From a bacterium (lineage in GTDB: Bacteria > Bipolaricaulota > Bipolaricaulia > UBA7950 > UBA9294), in NCBI GenBank assembly GCA_030671645.1, contig DAOVHV010000014.1, positions 1 through 12,050 on the forward strand: DNA of 12,050 nt, in the 5' to 3' direction. The translations under genes and the position numbers were made by a program. The notes below the pieces were generated by a model. It did not search any database. It was not told where the DNA came from and worked only from the letters and a program-made list of their open reading frames with translations. This document shows positions 1-6,976 of the stretch, piece by piece. Positions within the stretch are counted from its first letter, which is position 1. Each line of letters opens with the position of its first letter.

Positions 1-2
1 AA

Positions 3-149
3 CAAGCTCGGGTGCTGAAAATCCTGGTTTCAAACTGTACTCTCATGGGGGAGAACATAGAGCCTGACTACAAAAACCCCTTCGACCTAGTGGCCGAAGG
101 AGTGCGAACTGCAAACTGGTACACCCAAGAGGATTCAAACTCTGCTTGA
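3..149 (+). CDS. C-terminal end of an unrecognised protein (partial)
   Basis: An open frame enters from the left edge and ends at TGA 147-149, giving the last 48 residues of a protein. The composition looks protein-like: hydrophobic KILV near the start, then NCTLMGEN, NPFDLVAEGV and ANWYTQ. I do not recognise the family. It converges with the LarA-family gene on the other strand, whose long reading frame would overlap it by about 80 bases; if that gene ends at its more plausible stop near 193, the two genes are separated by about 43 bases. The start and most of the gene lie outside the window. Confidence 0.5.
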   Translation, partial: QARVLKILVSNCTLMGENIEPDYKNPFDLVAEGVRTANWYTQEDSNSA

Positions 150-1558
150 GATTCGCCACACAAGCCTTCCCTGGTTGTGGTATTTCGAATCCCTACTCTG
201 GGGGCAGGGTCAAATTGCCAAGTACTAGCTGCGCAGCTGGACCAACTATTTGTGGAAGATCTGGTTGAGCCATATCCATGCACATGGCGAACGGTTGGGA
301 TCACATACGGTCCCTGAGGCATTACAAGGATCTTTGCATCATCTCCCAGCAGCGACAGAGCACGGCCGATGCCTTCTTCTACTGAAGAGATTTGCTCTGC
401 AAATGTATGGGCAGCATCTTCCTTCTTGAGTCCCTCAGAGCACACGAAAAGGTGGCTCGTTCTGCGCAGTACTTGAATCAGCTTCTCAACCCCCCATTGG
501 TCCAGCGTGAAATGCGACTCAATACTGATGTAGTCTAAGTACGCCGCTAGATCTTTCATCTCCCCCAGACGTACAAGATTGTCTCGAAACGAACGACTGC
601 CTAGCCCGTCTCGGCATTCCGACACCAGAATGATCACGCCACCTTCCTTCACAATCCTGGATGCGGCGACCAGCCCCTTGCCACACTGGTAGTAGTTCCT
701 GTCTTGGGGATATCCACCGTTGGTGGTGATCACAATATCGGCTTCGGTCTCAATCTCAACCTCAACGTATTGGGAGACATGCGCTACGCAAGCGCTCCAC
801 GCAGCCTCCAAGTCGCCGGCAACGATATTCGAGATGCGTTTCTTGCCATCAATTGCCACGTTCACGATGAAGTCTGGACGCGCGGCGCGTGCGATCTCCG
901 TTGCTTCTTCGTGGACCGGATTGCCCTCAAGAATGCATGAGTCTGCGCGCGGTGATTCAAGAAGAAGTGGGGAATGGAGTAGTTGAATCGTTCTTCTTCC
1001 GGCAATTCCGGGGCAGATGGACTTGCGGCCACCTGAGTACCCAGCCATGAAATGTGGTTCTACGAGACCGGTCAGGATCTTCAAGTCGCTCTCGACGTAG
1101 GTCTTGTTCAGTGTAATTGGTAGCCCTCTGCGTGTTTCTCCCAGTTTGACAAGCTGCTCGTCGTCTTGTGCATCGTGGCAGATGACTCTGCAAGAATCCG
1201 GGAGACAGCCCCCAACCAGCTCTTGGATAGCGCCTTGCCCCAGAGGTTGATGAAGACCCGACGCTACAAGAACAGTACAGCGCTTTAGGTTCGCGCCAAT
1301 TGTCTTGAGAATTGCTGGAAGCAACAACCTGTTGGGTACGGGTCGGGTGTTATCCGACACGACGATGCAGGCGGACTCCTTGCCCTTTGCCAAATCGACA
1401 AGGGGCGCCGTCCCTATGGGATGAGAGAGCGCAGCTGCAAGGGTCTTTCCAGGATCTGCCAGAAGAGGCATTGGCTGAATCTCAACTACGCCAAGCAGGT
1501 GGCGTTGTGAGATCTCAACCGGCAGCTCCTTCTGTCCGTAGAGGAGTGATACTTGCAC
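68..1558 (-). CDS. larA: LarA-family nickel-dependent (lactate) racemase, C-terminus probably frameshifted
   Basis: DUF2088/LarA-type racemase; the family's founding enzyme interconverts L- and D-lactate with a nickel-pincer nucleotide cofactor, though many homologues act on other 2-hydroxy acids. Residues equivalent to the Lactobacillus plantarum LarA catalytic set H108, H174, K184 and H200 appear here at H103, H169, K179 and H195, a constant offset of five. Motifs: DNTRP (69-73), SGLHQ, EPHFMAGYSGGRKS, GGYPQDRNYYQ (281-291). The start is GTG at 1558-1556, preceded by a GGGAG ribosome-binding sequence. The recognisable family sequence ends around residue 420 (QGPYVIPT), near the usual family length; the remaining 70 or so residues to the stop at 68 are Ser/Thr-rich, unlike the family, and run antisense to the 3-149 gene. 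A one-base shift would give a stop at 193-195. No larB, larC or larE cofactor genes are in the window, so the substrate is unproven. Confidence 0.88.
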   Translation of the reverse strand: MQVSLLYGQKELPVEISQRHLLGVVEIQPMPLLADPGKTLAAALSHPIGTAPLVDLAKGKESACIVVSDNTRPVPNRLLLPAILKTIGANLKRCTVLVASGLHQPLGQGAIQELVGGCLPDSCRVICHDAQDDEQLVKLGETRRGLPITLNKTYVESDLKILTGLVEPHFMAGYSGGRKSICPGIAGRRTIQLLHSPLLLESPRADSCILEGNPVHEEATEIARAARPDFIVNVAIDGKKRISNIVAGDLEAAWSACVAHVSQYVEVEIETEADIVITTNGGYPQDRNYYQCGKGLVAASRIVKEGGVIILVSECRDGLGSRSFRDNLVRLGEMKDLAAYLDYISIESHFTLDQWGVEKLIQVLRRTSHLFVCSEGLKKEDAAHTFAEQISSVEEGIGRALSLLGDDAKILVMPQGPYVIPTVRHVHGYGSTRSSTNSWSSCAASTWQFDPAPRVGIRNTTTREGLCGESQAEFESSWVYQFAVRTPSATRSKGFL

Positions 1559-2009
1559 CTTCTCCCACCCTTTCCTTCCGGCGATGTCAACTCAAAGGGC
1601 CACGTTACCTGTTTGTCTCACCCGATCAAGACGACAATTACATTGCCTTGGTGACTTGCACCAAGTGGTCGGTCCATTTGCCAGCTCAGTCTAACCCACA
1701 TCCTCATGCTGATACCACAGCCGGAATCCACGCTTTGGACTCTTGCGTGAGAGGTCCCGAGGACTTGGCGAGGGGCATCCTCCAATCATTCAATACAGCT
1801 TCTGACCCTGACATCCTGACATCTGTGTGGCCCCAACGTCTGTGACTCCAATGCTTCGCGTGCAAGACTTCCCGCTTCGTCTCGGAGGACCGACCGAGTC
1901 TTGGCACCATGTCTGTCCAGGCTCCGAGGAGAGGCGTCCAATCCTATACAATGCGGTGAAGGGTGTTTCCCCCGACCCAACGTGGAGATTGCCCCGAAAA
2001 GGAGAACGA
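1559..2009. other. 450-base intergenic region between larA-like gene and mscS
   Basis: Divergent promoter region. Frames that stay open here have unlikely compositions and no ribosome-binding sites, so I call no gene. It holds a perfect dyad at 1647-1665, described separately. Near 1802-1822 there is a short tandem run of CTGACAT-like units. Before mscS, TACAAT (1947-1952) resembles a -10 box but has no convincing -35 at 16-19 bases. Confidence 0.6.
1637..1665 (-). promoter_or_regulatory. Candidate promoter with overlapping operator dyad upstream of the larA-like gene
   Basis: A perfect 7-base inverted repeat, CTTGGTG-N5-CACCAAG, lies at 1647-1665, about 90 bases upstream of the GTG start. 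On the minus strand its right arm contains TTGGTG (1664-1659), which with a 16-base spacer faces TGTAAT (1642-1637), a 5-of-6 match to a -10 box. A dyad covering the -35 and spacer is the usual position for a repressor site. The -35 match is weak (3 of 6), so the promoter part is inference while the dyad is directly visible. Confidence 0.35.
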
Positions 2010-2816
2010 ATGGACATCTGGGATCGAATTGTTGGCTGGGTTGTTTCGTATGGAGGGCAACTGCTTGGAGCCGTTGTCACTCTAATTGTCGGTTACGTTC
2101 TGGCAAGGATCTCGCGTAGGGTTATCTTGCGGCTGCTGAAGAGGGCGGAGACCCCGCCTGCGATCACCTCGTTCGTATCTCGCGTGTCATTCATTGCGAT
2201 CGTTATCTTCGCCGTGATTGCTTCGTTGGCGAAGTTCGGGGTCCAAACTACCTCCTTCGTCGCCGTTCTCGGAGCAGCAAGTTTTGCCATTGGCTTTGCG
2301 TTACAGGGCTCTCTCAGCAACTTCGCTGCCGGGGTTCTCATTCTCTTGCTTCGACCGTTCAAGATAGGGGATTACATCGAGGTTGCGGGGGTCACGGGAT
2401 CCGTTAGGGATATCCAGCTATTCACTACAGTTCTTGCCACACCGGACAACGTGAAAGTCCTGGTGCCAAACGGAAAGGTCTTCGGTGATACGATCAAGAA
2501 CTACGCCGGCTACGAAACGCGAAGGCTCGATGTTAGCATTGGAATTGGATACGGCGTATCGATTGAGAAGGCGCTGTCGGTGGCCTATGAAGTGCTCGGG
2601 GCTGATGAGCGGATCCTAACGGAGCCGGCTCCGCAAGTGTTGGTATCGGACCTCGCCGATTCGAGCGTCAATCTGGTTCTGAGAGCTTGGGTCGACAGAG
2701 CGAATTATGGTACCGTCTTGTCCGACCTGAAACGCTGCATCAAGGAAGCCTTCGACGAGAACGGTATCGAGATCCCATTCCCTCAGTTGGTGATTCACAC
2801 TGCAGACAGCGGCTAG
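2010..2816 (+). CDS. mscS: Small-conductance mechanosensitive channel (MscS family)
   Basis: A 268-residue inner-membrane channel expected to open under membrane tension and release solutes during osmotic downshock. Three hydrophobic segments are visible: about 8-33, 55-75 and the pore-lining helix 86-115 with the small-residue pattern typical of MscS TM3. The signature ALQGSLSNFAAG (97-108) is followed by LLRPFKIGDYIEVAGVTG and the beta-domain motif LVPNGKVFGDTIKNY (151-165), then an alpha/beta C-terminal domain ending in GIEIPFPQ, as in E. coli MscS (286 residues). I chose ATG 2010 because GGAG sits at 2001-2004 with ideal spacing; the frame stays open upstream to 1827 but that extension lacks family similarity. 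It stands alone, divergent from the larA-like gene. Confidence 0.93.
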   Translation: MDIWDRIVGWVVSYGGQLLGAVVTLIVGYVLARISRRVILRLLKRAETPPAITSFVSRVSFIAIVIFAVIASLAKFGVQTTSFVAVLGAASFAIGFALQGSLSNFAAGVLILLLRPFKIGDYIEVAGVTGSVRDIQLFTTVLATPDNVKVLVPNGKVFGDTIKNYAGYETRRLDVSIGIGYGVSIEKALSVAYEVLGADERILTEPAPQVLVSDLADSSVNLVLRAWVDRANYGTVLSDLKRCIKEAFDENGIEIPFPQLVIHTADSG

Positions 2817-2961
2817 ACGATGCTCTTATGGTGCACCAAGTTTTTGCGCGGGAGAACGCGGAGTCAAGTCGTGTCTTTTGACGTTTTCTGCCCCCTCAAG
2901 AATTGCACACAATGAGCATTTAAGCTTGACTTCGAACTGGCAAGAATAGCCTCTAAATGTT

Positions 2962-2992
2962 GGCTTCGCGATACTCAGCAGCTGTCGAAGCC
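2962..2992. repeat. Inverted repeat between convergent mscS and PLP-enzyme genes
   Basis: GGCTTCG (2962-2968) and CGAAGCC (2986-2992) form a 7-base-pair stem with a 17-base loop in the 207-base space between two convergent genes. The position suits a transcription terminator for either gene, but no T-run follows on either strand, so the role is only suggested. Confidence 0.25.
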
Positions 2993-3023
2993 TTCGGCCA
3001 ATAGGCTGGAAGATTGCGATCGG

Positions 3024-3986
3024 TCAAAGCTCTGCTTCTAATAGCTCAAAGAACTGAGTCAGATCTACGTTCCCACCGGAGAGAATGACCCCAACGCGCT
3101 TGCCTTTGACTCCAACCGAACCATTCAGTAACGGTGCGACGGCAACGGCAGATGAGGGCTCGATGACGATCTTCATCCGCTCCCAGATGAAGCGCATGGA
3201 GCGAACGATGTTTGCTTCGGAGACGAGCACGATGTCGTCGGCCATGTCGCGGATGATCTCAAACGTATTCTCTCCCAGCGGCGTACGCAGGCCATCGGCG
3301 ATCGTATGGGGGACGAAATCGATGATGCGTTCTCCCAGCGCGATGCCGCGTGCGGCATCATCGGCTCCTGCAGGCTCGCATCCGATTACGGTGGCCTTCG
3401 GAAGCAAATGCTTGGCCGCGAGCAGGGTGCCCGATAGTAATCCGCCGCCACCAACAGGAGCCAGGATCAGATCCAGTTCGCCAATCTCCTCGATCAGCTC
3501 CAGACAAGCTGTACCTTGCCCGGCGAACACGCGGGGATCATCGTGGGAATCCAAGAATGTAGCTCCGGTTTCTTCTCGAATCCGTTCCGCCGTTTCATGT
3601 CGACCAGCCTGTGTAGGAGGACATAGCGTGATGGTGGCTCCGTAGCCAGCGGTGGCTTGCTTCTTGATGCCAGGTGCGTTCTCCGGCATCACGACGTAAG
3701 CCGGCACGCCATGGAGCCGCGCTGCCAGCGCCAATGCTTGCGCGTAATTTCCGCTGGAGTGGGTGAGTACGCCACATCCACGCTCGGACTTAGTCAGGCT
3801 GGCAACAGCGTTGCAGGCTCCCCGGAACTTGAACGAGCCCGTCTTCTGGAAGTTCTCGCACTTGAAGAACACCGAGGCTCCGACCTTTTCGTCCAGCGTG
3901 GAACAGGTCAACACTGGTGTGCGATGAATGAACGGTGCGATGCGATCTTGTGCTTCGAGTACGGTCGCTCCCGAAAAACGTGTCAC
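3024..3986 (-). CDS. Serine racemase / threonine dehydratase-like PLP enzyme (fold type II)
   Basis: A 320-residue cytoplasmic enzyme of the serine/threonine dehydratase family. The PLP-binding lysine is K53 in SFKFRGA (51-57). SSGNYAQ (77-83) matches the serine racemase motif that carries the second catalytic serine, GGGGL (179-183) is the phosphate-binding loop, and SGGNVDLT near the C-terminus is the cofactor-ring motif. EPAGADDA resembles the metal-binding E/A/D site of mammalian serine racemase. It lacks the ACT-like regulatory domain of long IlvA enzymes. The SFKFRGA form and metal site fit serine racemase, threo-3-hydroxyaspartate dehydratase or catabolic threonine/serine dehydratase; sequence alone does not separate these. 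The start is GTG 3986-3984 overlapping the orn stop (GTGA), with AAAGG just upstream, so it is probably translationally coupled to orn. Confidence 0.88.
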   Translation of the reverse strand: MTRFSGATVLEAQDRIAPFIHRTPVLTCSTLDEKVGASVFFKCENFQKTGSFKFRGACNAVASLTKSERGCGVLTHSSGNYAQALALAARLHGVPAYVVMPENAPGIKKQATAGYGATITLCPPTQAGRHETAERIREETGATFLDSHDDPRVFAGQGTACLELIEEIGELDLILAPVGGGGLLSGTLLAAKHLLPKATVIGCEPAGADDAARGIALGERIIDFVPHTIADGLRTPLGENTFEIIRDMADDIVLVSEANIVRSMRFIWERMKIVIEPSSAVAVAPLLNGSVGVKGKRVGVILSGGNVDLTQFFELLEAEL

Positions 3987-4537
3987 AGTGCCTTTACCCG
4001 GAACACGTGTTGTCGATAGAAGCGCATTTCGTCGATTGATTCGCGAATGTCGTCCAACGATCGATGGGTTGATTTCTTGACGACGTCTTCCACTACGCCG
4101 GGATACCAGCGATAGACGAGTTCTTTGATCGAGCTGACGTCGACGTTGCGGAAATCCAGGTAAGCGTTGAGCTTAGGCATGTGGTGCATGATGAAGCGGC
4201 GGTCGAATCCGATCGAATTGCCGCACATTGGGGCTTTGCCCCGCAAGCAAAGTTTCTTCACAAAGGCCAGCGTTTGCGCTTCGGCTTCGGCCAGCGAGAT
4301 CTTCGATTTGCGGCTGGCTTCGGTGAGTTTGGACGCACCGTGCTGATCGATGCACCATTGATCCATTCTGGTGAGCACGTTTTCAGGTTGATGAATGATC
4401 AGAGCCGGGCCTTCTTCCACAATACTCAAATCTTTGTCCGTGATAATGGTGGCGATTTCTAGAATTGAACAGCTACGATCGTCGATTCCGGTGGTTTCAA
4501 GATCCATCCAAACGAGATGGGAGGGTGATTTTGGCAT
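3983..4537 (-). CDS. orn: Oligoribonuclease (DEDDh 3'-5' exonuclease)
   Basis: Degrades 2-5 nucleotide RNA fragments to mononucleotides and, in bacteria using cyclic di-GMP, hydrolyses pGpG. The 184-residue product matches the family length (about 180), and the catalytic residues fall at the same numbers as in E. coli Orn: D12 and E14 in WMDLETTG, D112 in IGFDRRF, H158 and D163 in THRSLDDI. I chose ATG 4537 because AAAGGA lies 6-11 bases upstream and homology begins at once; an in-frame ATG at 4654 would add 39 residues with no family similarity. The stop overlaps the GTG start of the PLP-enzyme gene by 4 bases, indicating a two-gene operon. A perfect 7-base-pair hairpin (4604-4625, CGGACGA/TCGTCCG) lies about 70 bases upstream, function unknown. 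Confidence 0.95.
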   Translation of the reverse strand: MPKSPSHLVWMDLETTGIDDRSCSILEIATIITDKDLSIVEEGPALIIHQPENVLTRMDQWCIDQHGASKLTEASRKSKISLAEAEAQTLAFVKKLCLRGKAPMCGNSIGFDRRFIMHHMPKLNAYLDFRNVDVSSIKELVYRWYPGVVEDVVKKSTHRSLDDIRESIDEMRFYRQHVFRVKAL

Positions 4538-4924
4538 GAGTTTCCTTTCCGTTGACACAGCATACCGATAATCCGGATTCGCGGCCAGCAGATCAGAGCA
4601 AAACGGACGATCTGAAGCTCGTCCGCGGATCTGACGAGACAGTGAATTACACATCTTAACCGACTTCTGACAGAGCAGACTGATGGCTTCGCCGGGTCGT
4701 CTCAGTCTCGATTCTCTCCTAACGGATAAAGCCCTTGACGAAGGCTTCGTGGTGAGCTAGCCTTACCGCGATTTCACATAGTTTGAAGGCTGATATTGTG
4801 TGGCGAAACTCCGCTCCTTGGGGTTTCGCCTTCGACAAAAATAGGCCGAGCGCTTCCAATATGAGCGCCCGTACCAGTGGCGGATAACCCGTTGGCTGTG
4901 CGGAAGGCCGGTATGAGGTGAAGT
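4538..4924. other. Divergent intergenic region between orn and the DUF485-symporter operon
   Basis: Holds the control regions of two divergent operons and no convincing gene. Visible elements: the 4604-4625 hairpin on the orn side; ACGAAG-G-CTTCGT (4738-4750), a perfect 6-base dyad beginning inside a TTGACG box (4735-4740) that could serve as a -35, though its partner at 4758-4763 (TAGCCT) is a poor -10; and a strong hairpin at 4802-4830, listed separately. Confidence 0.5.
4802..4830 (+). promoter_or_regulatory. Strong hairpin in the probable leader of the DUF485-symporter operon
   Basis: GGCGAAACTCCG (4802-4813) pairs with TGGGGTTTCGCC (4819-4830): 12 pairs including two G-U, with loop CTCCT. 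It lies about 95 bases upstream of the DUF485 start. No T-run follows on either strand, so it is not a simple intrinsic terminator. It may be a leader structure controlling the operon, or a protein-binding dyad. Confidence 0.4.
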
Positions 4925-5185
4925 ATGAGTAGTAGCAAAGAGAAGGCGACGGAGAAATATGTCGCGCGTGAGTTTCGGAAGAGCTTCTCGCTCGGGCTCT
5001 TCTTCCTCGTGGTGACGTTGATCCTCCCGGTCCTCAACCAGTTTGCCGGAGGATTCATGGCCAGGAAGCTGTTCGGGGAGATCTCGGTGACCTACATGTA
5101 CTCGGTGCTCTTCATCTACATTGTGGCGTGGGTTATCACGATTTACTACGTCCTTCGCACCGATCGTGAAGAGGAGGAACATTAG
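4925..5185 (+). CDS. DUF485-family small inner-membrane protein (YjcH-like)
   Basis: An 86-residue protein with a charged N-terminus (residues 1-21), a first membrane segment (about 23-43) and a second (about 56-76), ending in an acidic cytoplasmic tail (DREEEEH). This matches DUF485 (YjcH) proteins, which are nearly always encoded directly before ActP-type symporters and are presumed accessory subunits. GAGGTG at 4915-4920 sits four bases before ATG 4925. The stop is three bases from the next ATG, and the ribosome-binding sequence of the next gene (GAGGAGGAA, 5171-5179) is embedded in the codons for the acidic tail, so the pair is almost certainly co-translated. Confidence 0.85.
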   Translation: MSSSKEKATEKYVAREFRKSFSLGLFFLVVTLILPVLNQFAGGFMARKLFGEISVTYMYSVLFIYIVAWVITIYYVLRTDREEEEH

Positions 5186-5188
5186 GCC

Positions 5189-6649
5189 ATGCAACAACCA
5201 ATCGCAACCGCCCTAGTGGGCGTTGTTGTAGCGATCAGCGTCACAGTTGCCTTTCTCTCGCGCAAGTTCACCCGAAGTACGTCGGAGTTCTATGTGGCTG
5301 GTCGAGGAATTAGTGCGATCCAGAACGCGCTTGCTCTTTCCGGCGACTACATGAGCGCGGCATCGTTCCTGGGTGTGGCCGGCCTGGTCTGGGCCTACGG
5401 ATTCGACGGTATCTGGTATGCAGTTGGTTTCTTTGCCGGATGGCTTGTTCTGCTCCTATTCCTGGCCAGTCCGATTCGCCGGTTCGGGGCCTACACAATC
5501 GCAGACTTCGTAGCCGGAAGGTTTCATTCGAAGCCGCTCCGCATCGCGGCGATGGTTGGAACATTGATGGTATCGCTGTTCTACATTGTCCCGCAGATGG
5601 TGGGCGCTGGAGAGCTCTTGGGGTTGCTTCTCGGATGGGATTATGTCTTCGCCGTTGTCATCGCCGGAACGCTGATCACACTCTACGTTGTGCTCGGTGG
5701 AATGCGTGCGACCACCTACAACCAGATCATCCAGTGTGTCTTGTTGTGGACAGCGATGTTTGTCGTCATGACGCTTGCGCTCGGCAAGTTCAACTTCAGC
5801 TACAGCGAGCTGCTGGGTACGGTGAGCGAATACACCGAACCGGGAAGATGGCTTGATTTCAAGAACAGTTTCGCGCTGATTTTCGGCCTTGTTCTCGGTA
5901 CAGCAGGCTTGCCGCATATCCTTATCCGCTTCTACACCAACCCATCCGGGCGGTCGGCTCGATGGACGACGGTATGGACGCTGCTCATCATCGGCACGTT
6001 CTATATGATGACGCCGGTCGTTGGATTGGCGGCCCGCTCCTTGCTGGGCGATACTCCCACCTCAAACAACCTGGTGCTTCCTCTGCTGGCGCAGTTTGTC
6101 GGCGGTGAGTGGATGATCGGTGTGGTCATTGCCGGTGCCTTCGCGGCGATTCTTTCGACGGTGGCTGGGTTGGTCATCGCGTCAACTGGCGCTATTGCTC
6201 ACGACCTATTCACCATGTTGGTTCCTGGCGCCTCGGATAAACGTCAGGTCGTGATGGCCAAGCTGACGTCGGTCGGCGTCGGTATCATCGCCATTCTCAC
6301 CGGGCTTCTCTTCCGCGGTTATAACGTGGCATTTCTGGTAGGACTTGCGTTTGCAATTGCTGCCAGTACCTTCTTCCCTGTCCTTATGATGGGTGTGTGG
6401 TGGAAGGGAACGACCGAAAAGGGTGCGCTCGCCGGGATGATCGTCGGGATGGTCGGTTCCGGGGTGATGATCGCGACCAACCTTCTGAACGTACATACGC
6501 TGAAGAATCCATCCATCATTACTGTTCCGGCCGCTTTCATCGTGATCTACTTGGTGTCCAAGATTGACGGCAAGACGCCACATGACACGATGGAGTTCAT
6601 GCACAAGGTTCATATGCCTGAGAAGGTGCACAAAGTGGAATCCAAGTAA
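5189..6649 (+). CDS. actP: ActP-like cation/acetate symporter (SSS family)
   Basis: A 486-residue sodium:solute symporter, probably importing acetate or another short monocarboxylate across the inner membrane. About 13 hydrophobic helices run from residue 8 to about 465. Family motifs close to E. coli ActP include GDYMSAASFLG (52-62), PQMVGAGELL (135-144), LGGMRATTYNQIIQ (169-182) and the SSS signature GLPHILIRFYT (240-250). It is about 60 residues shorter than E. coli ActP, mostly at the termini. Directly coupled to the DUF485 gene, as in yjcH-actP, and only about 2.3 kb from acs, which supports acetate as substrate; pyruvate or propionate remain possible. A hairpin terminator follows at 6703-6737. 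Confidence 0.88.
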   Translation: MQQPIATALVGVVVAISVTVAFLSRKFTRSTSEFYVAGRGISAIQNALALSGDYMSAASFLGVAGLVWAYGFDGIWYAVGFFAGWLVLLLFLASPIRRFGAYTIADFVAGRFHSKPLRIAAMVGTLMVSLFYIVPQMVGAGELLGLLLGWDYVFAVVIAGTLITLYVVLGGMRATTYNQIIQCVLLWTAMFVVMTLALGKFNFSYSELLGTVSEYTEPGRWLDFKNSFALIFGLVLGTAGLPHILIRFYTNPSGRSARWTTVWTLLIIGTFYMMTPVVGLAARSLLGDTPTSNNLVLPLLAQFVGGEWMIGVVIAGAFAAILSTVAGLVIASTGAIAHDLFTMLVPGASDKRQVVMAKLTSVGVGIIAILTGLLFRGYNVAFLVGLAFAIAASTFFPVLMMGVWWKGTTEKGALAGMIVGMVGSGVMIATNLLNVHTLKNPSIITVPAAFIVIYLVSKIDGKTPHDTMEFMHKVHMPEKVHKVESK

Positions 6650-6702
6650 CACATTCTTCGGCGCCGACCTGGGCATCCACAAGAGAATCGAAAGACAAGA
6701 AC

Positions 6703-6737
6703 AACACGGGGCACAGTAAGAAGCTGCGCCCCGTGTT
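6703..6737 (+). terminator. Rho-independent-type terminator after actP
   Basis: AACACGGGGC (6703-6712) and GCCCCGTGTT (6728-6737) form a perfect 10-base-pair stem, extended by three inner pairs (CAG/CTG) after an A-C mismatch, with a TAAGAAG loop and a T-rich tail (TTTCGTTTC). The opposite side is A-rich, so it could also stop transcription arriving from the right. It ends the DUF485-actP operon and separates it from the GNAT gene. Confidence 0.8.
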
Positions 6738-6755
6738 TCGTTTCATTGCGCACCA

Positions 6756-6972
6756 ATTTGACAACTGCCATTTGCGAGTCAAGCTACATAGGGGCGAAAT
6801 CCTCTCCTTAGTGAGAGCGGGCGTTCTGCTTGTCCGGAATGGGTGCAAGACTTCTCAAGCACGGCGTACCACTTGGTCTGCTGGGTGAGAAAGAGTAACG
6901 GCGGAGGCACCTCATCTGCGCCCGCCGAACGGCTAACGCTAGAATCGTTCTAATCACTCCTCGTGCTCGATA
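6756..6972 (+). repeat. Diverged direct repeat, copy A (structured intergenic element)
   Basis: Fills the space between the actP terminator and the GNAT gene (6650-6976, otherwise without a gene) and aligns along its length with 8791-8995. Shared blocks include TTGAC, GCGAG-CAAGCT, TCTCAAGC-CGGCGTA, GGCGGAGGCA, CCCGCCG, GGCTA and AATCACTC-T-GTGC. Hairpins at matching places: CTCTC/GAGAG (6802-6817), GGCGG/CCGCC (6900-6926) and TAGAA-TCG-TTCTA (6940-6952). TTGACA at 6758-6763 is a perfect -35 sequence but no good -10 follows at 16-19 bases. Confidence 0.55.
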
Positions 6973-6976
6973 CTGT

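Noticed and set aside
85..200. tRNA-like end on the minus strand (TTTGAATCC followed by GTGTACCA)
   Set aside because: The presumed T-arm does not pair and no D-arm or anticodon arm can be drawn. The region also encodes a plausible protein C-terminus on the plus strand.
1312..1845. A 177-codon plus-strand frame overlapping the larA-like gene and the spacer
   Set aside because: Over half is antisense to conserved LarA residues, and the rest is Pro/Ser/Arg-rich with no family resemblance.
1827..2009. In-frame upstream extension of mscS
   Set aside because: No ribosome-binding site at the upstream ATG, no similarity to MscS, and an ideal GGAG precedes ATG 2010.
2863..2888. Possible terminator after mscS (GTCAA/TTGAC then GTTTTCT)
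   Set aside because: Only five base pairs, mostly A-T, with a 10-base loop; too weak to call.
4538..4654. Longer N-terminus for orn
   Set aside because: The residue numbers of all five catalytic positions match E. coli Orn exactly from ATG 4537, and AAAGGA precedes that start.
4763..5197. Minus-strand open frame opposite the DUF485 gene
   Set aside because: Rich in His, Arg and Glu, antisense to a gene with clear membrane helices and good ribosome-binding sites; no family resemblance.
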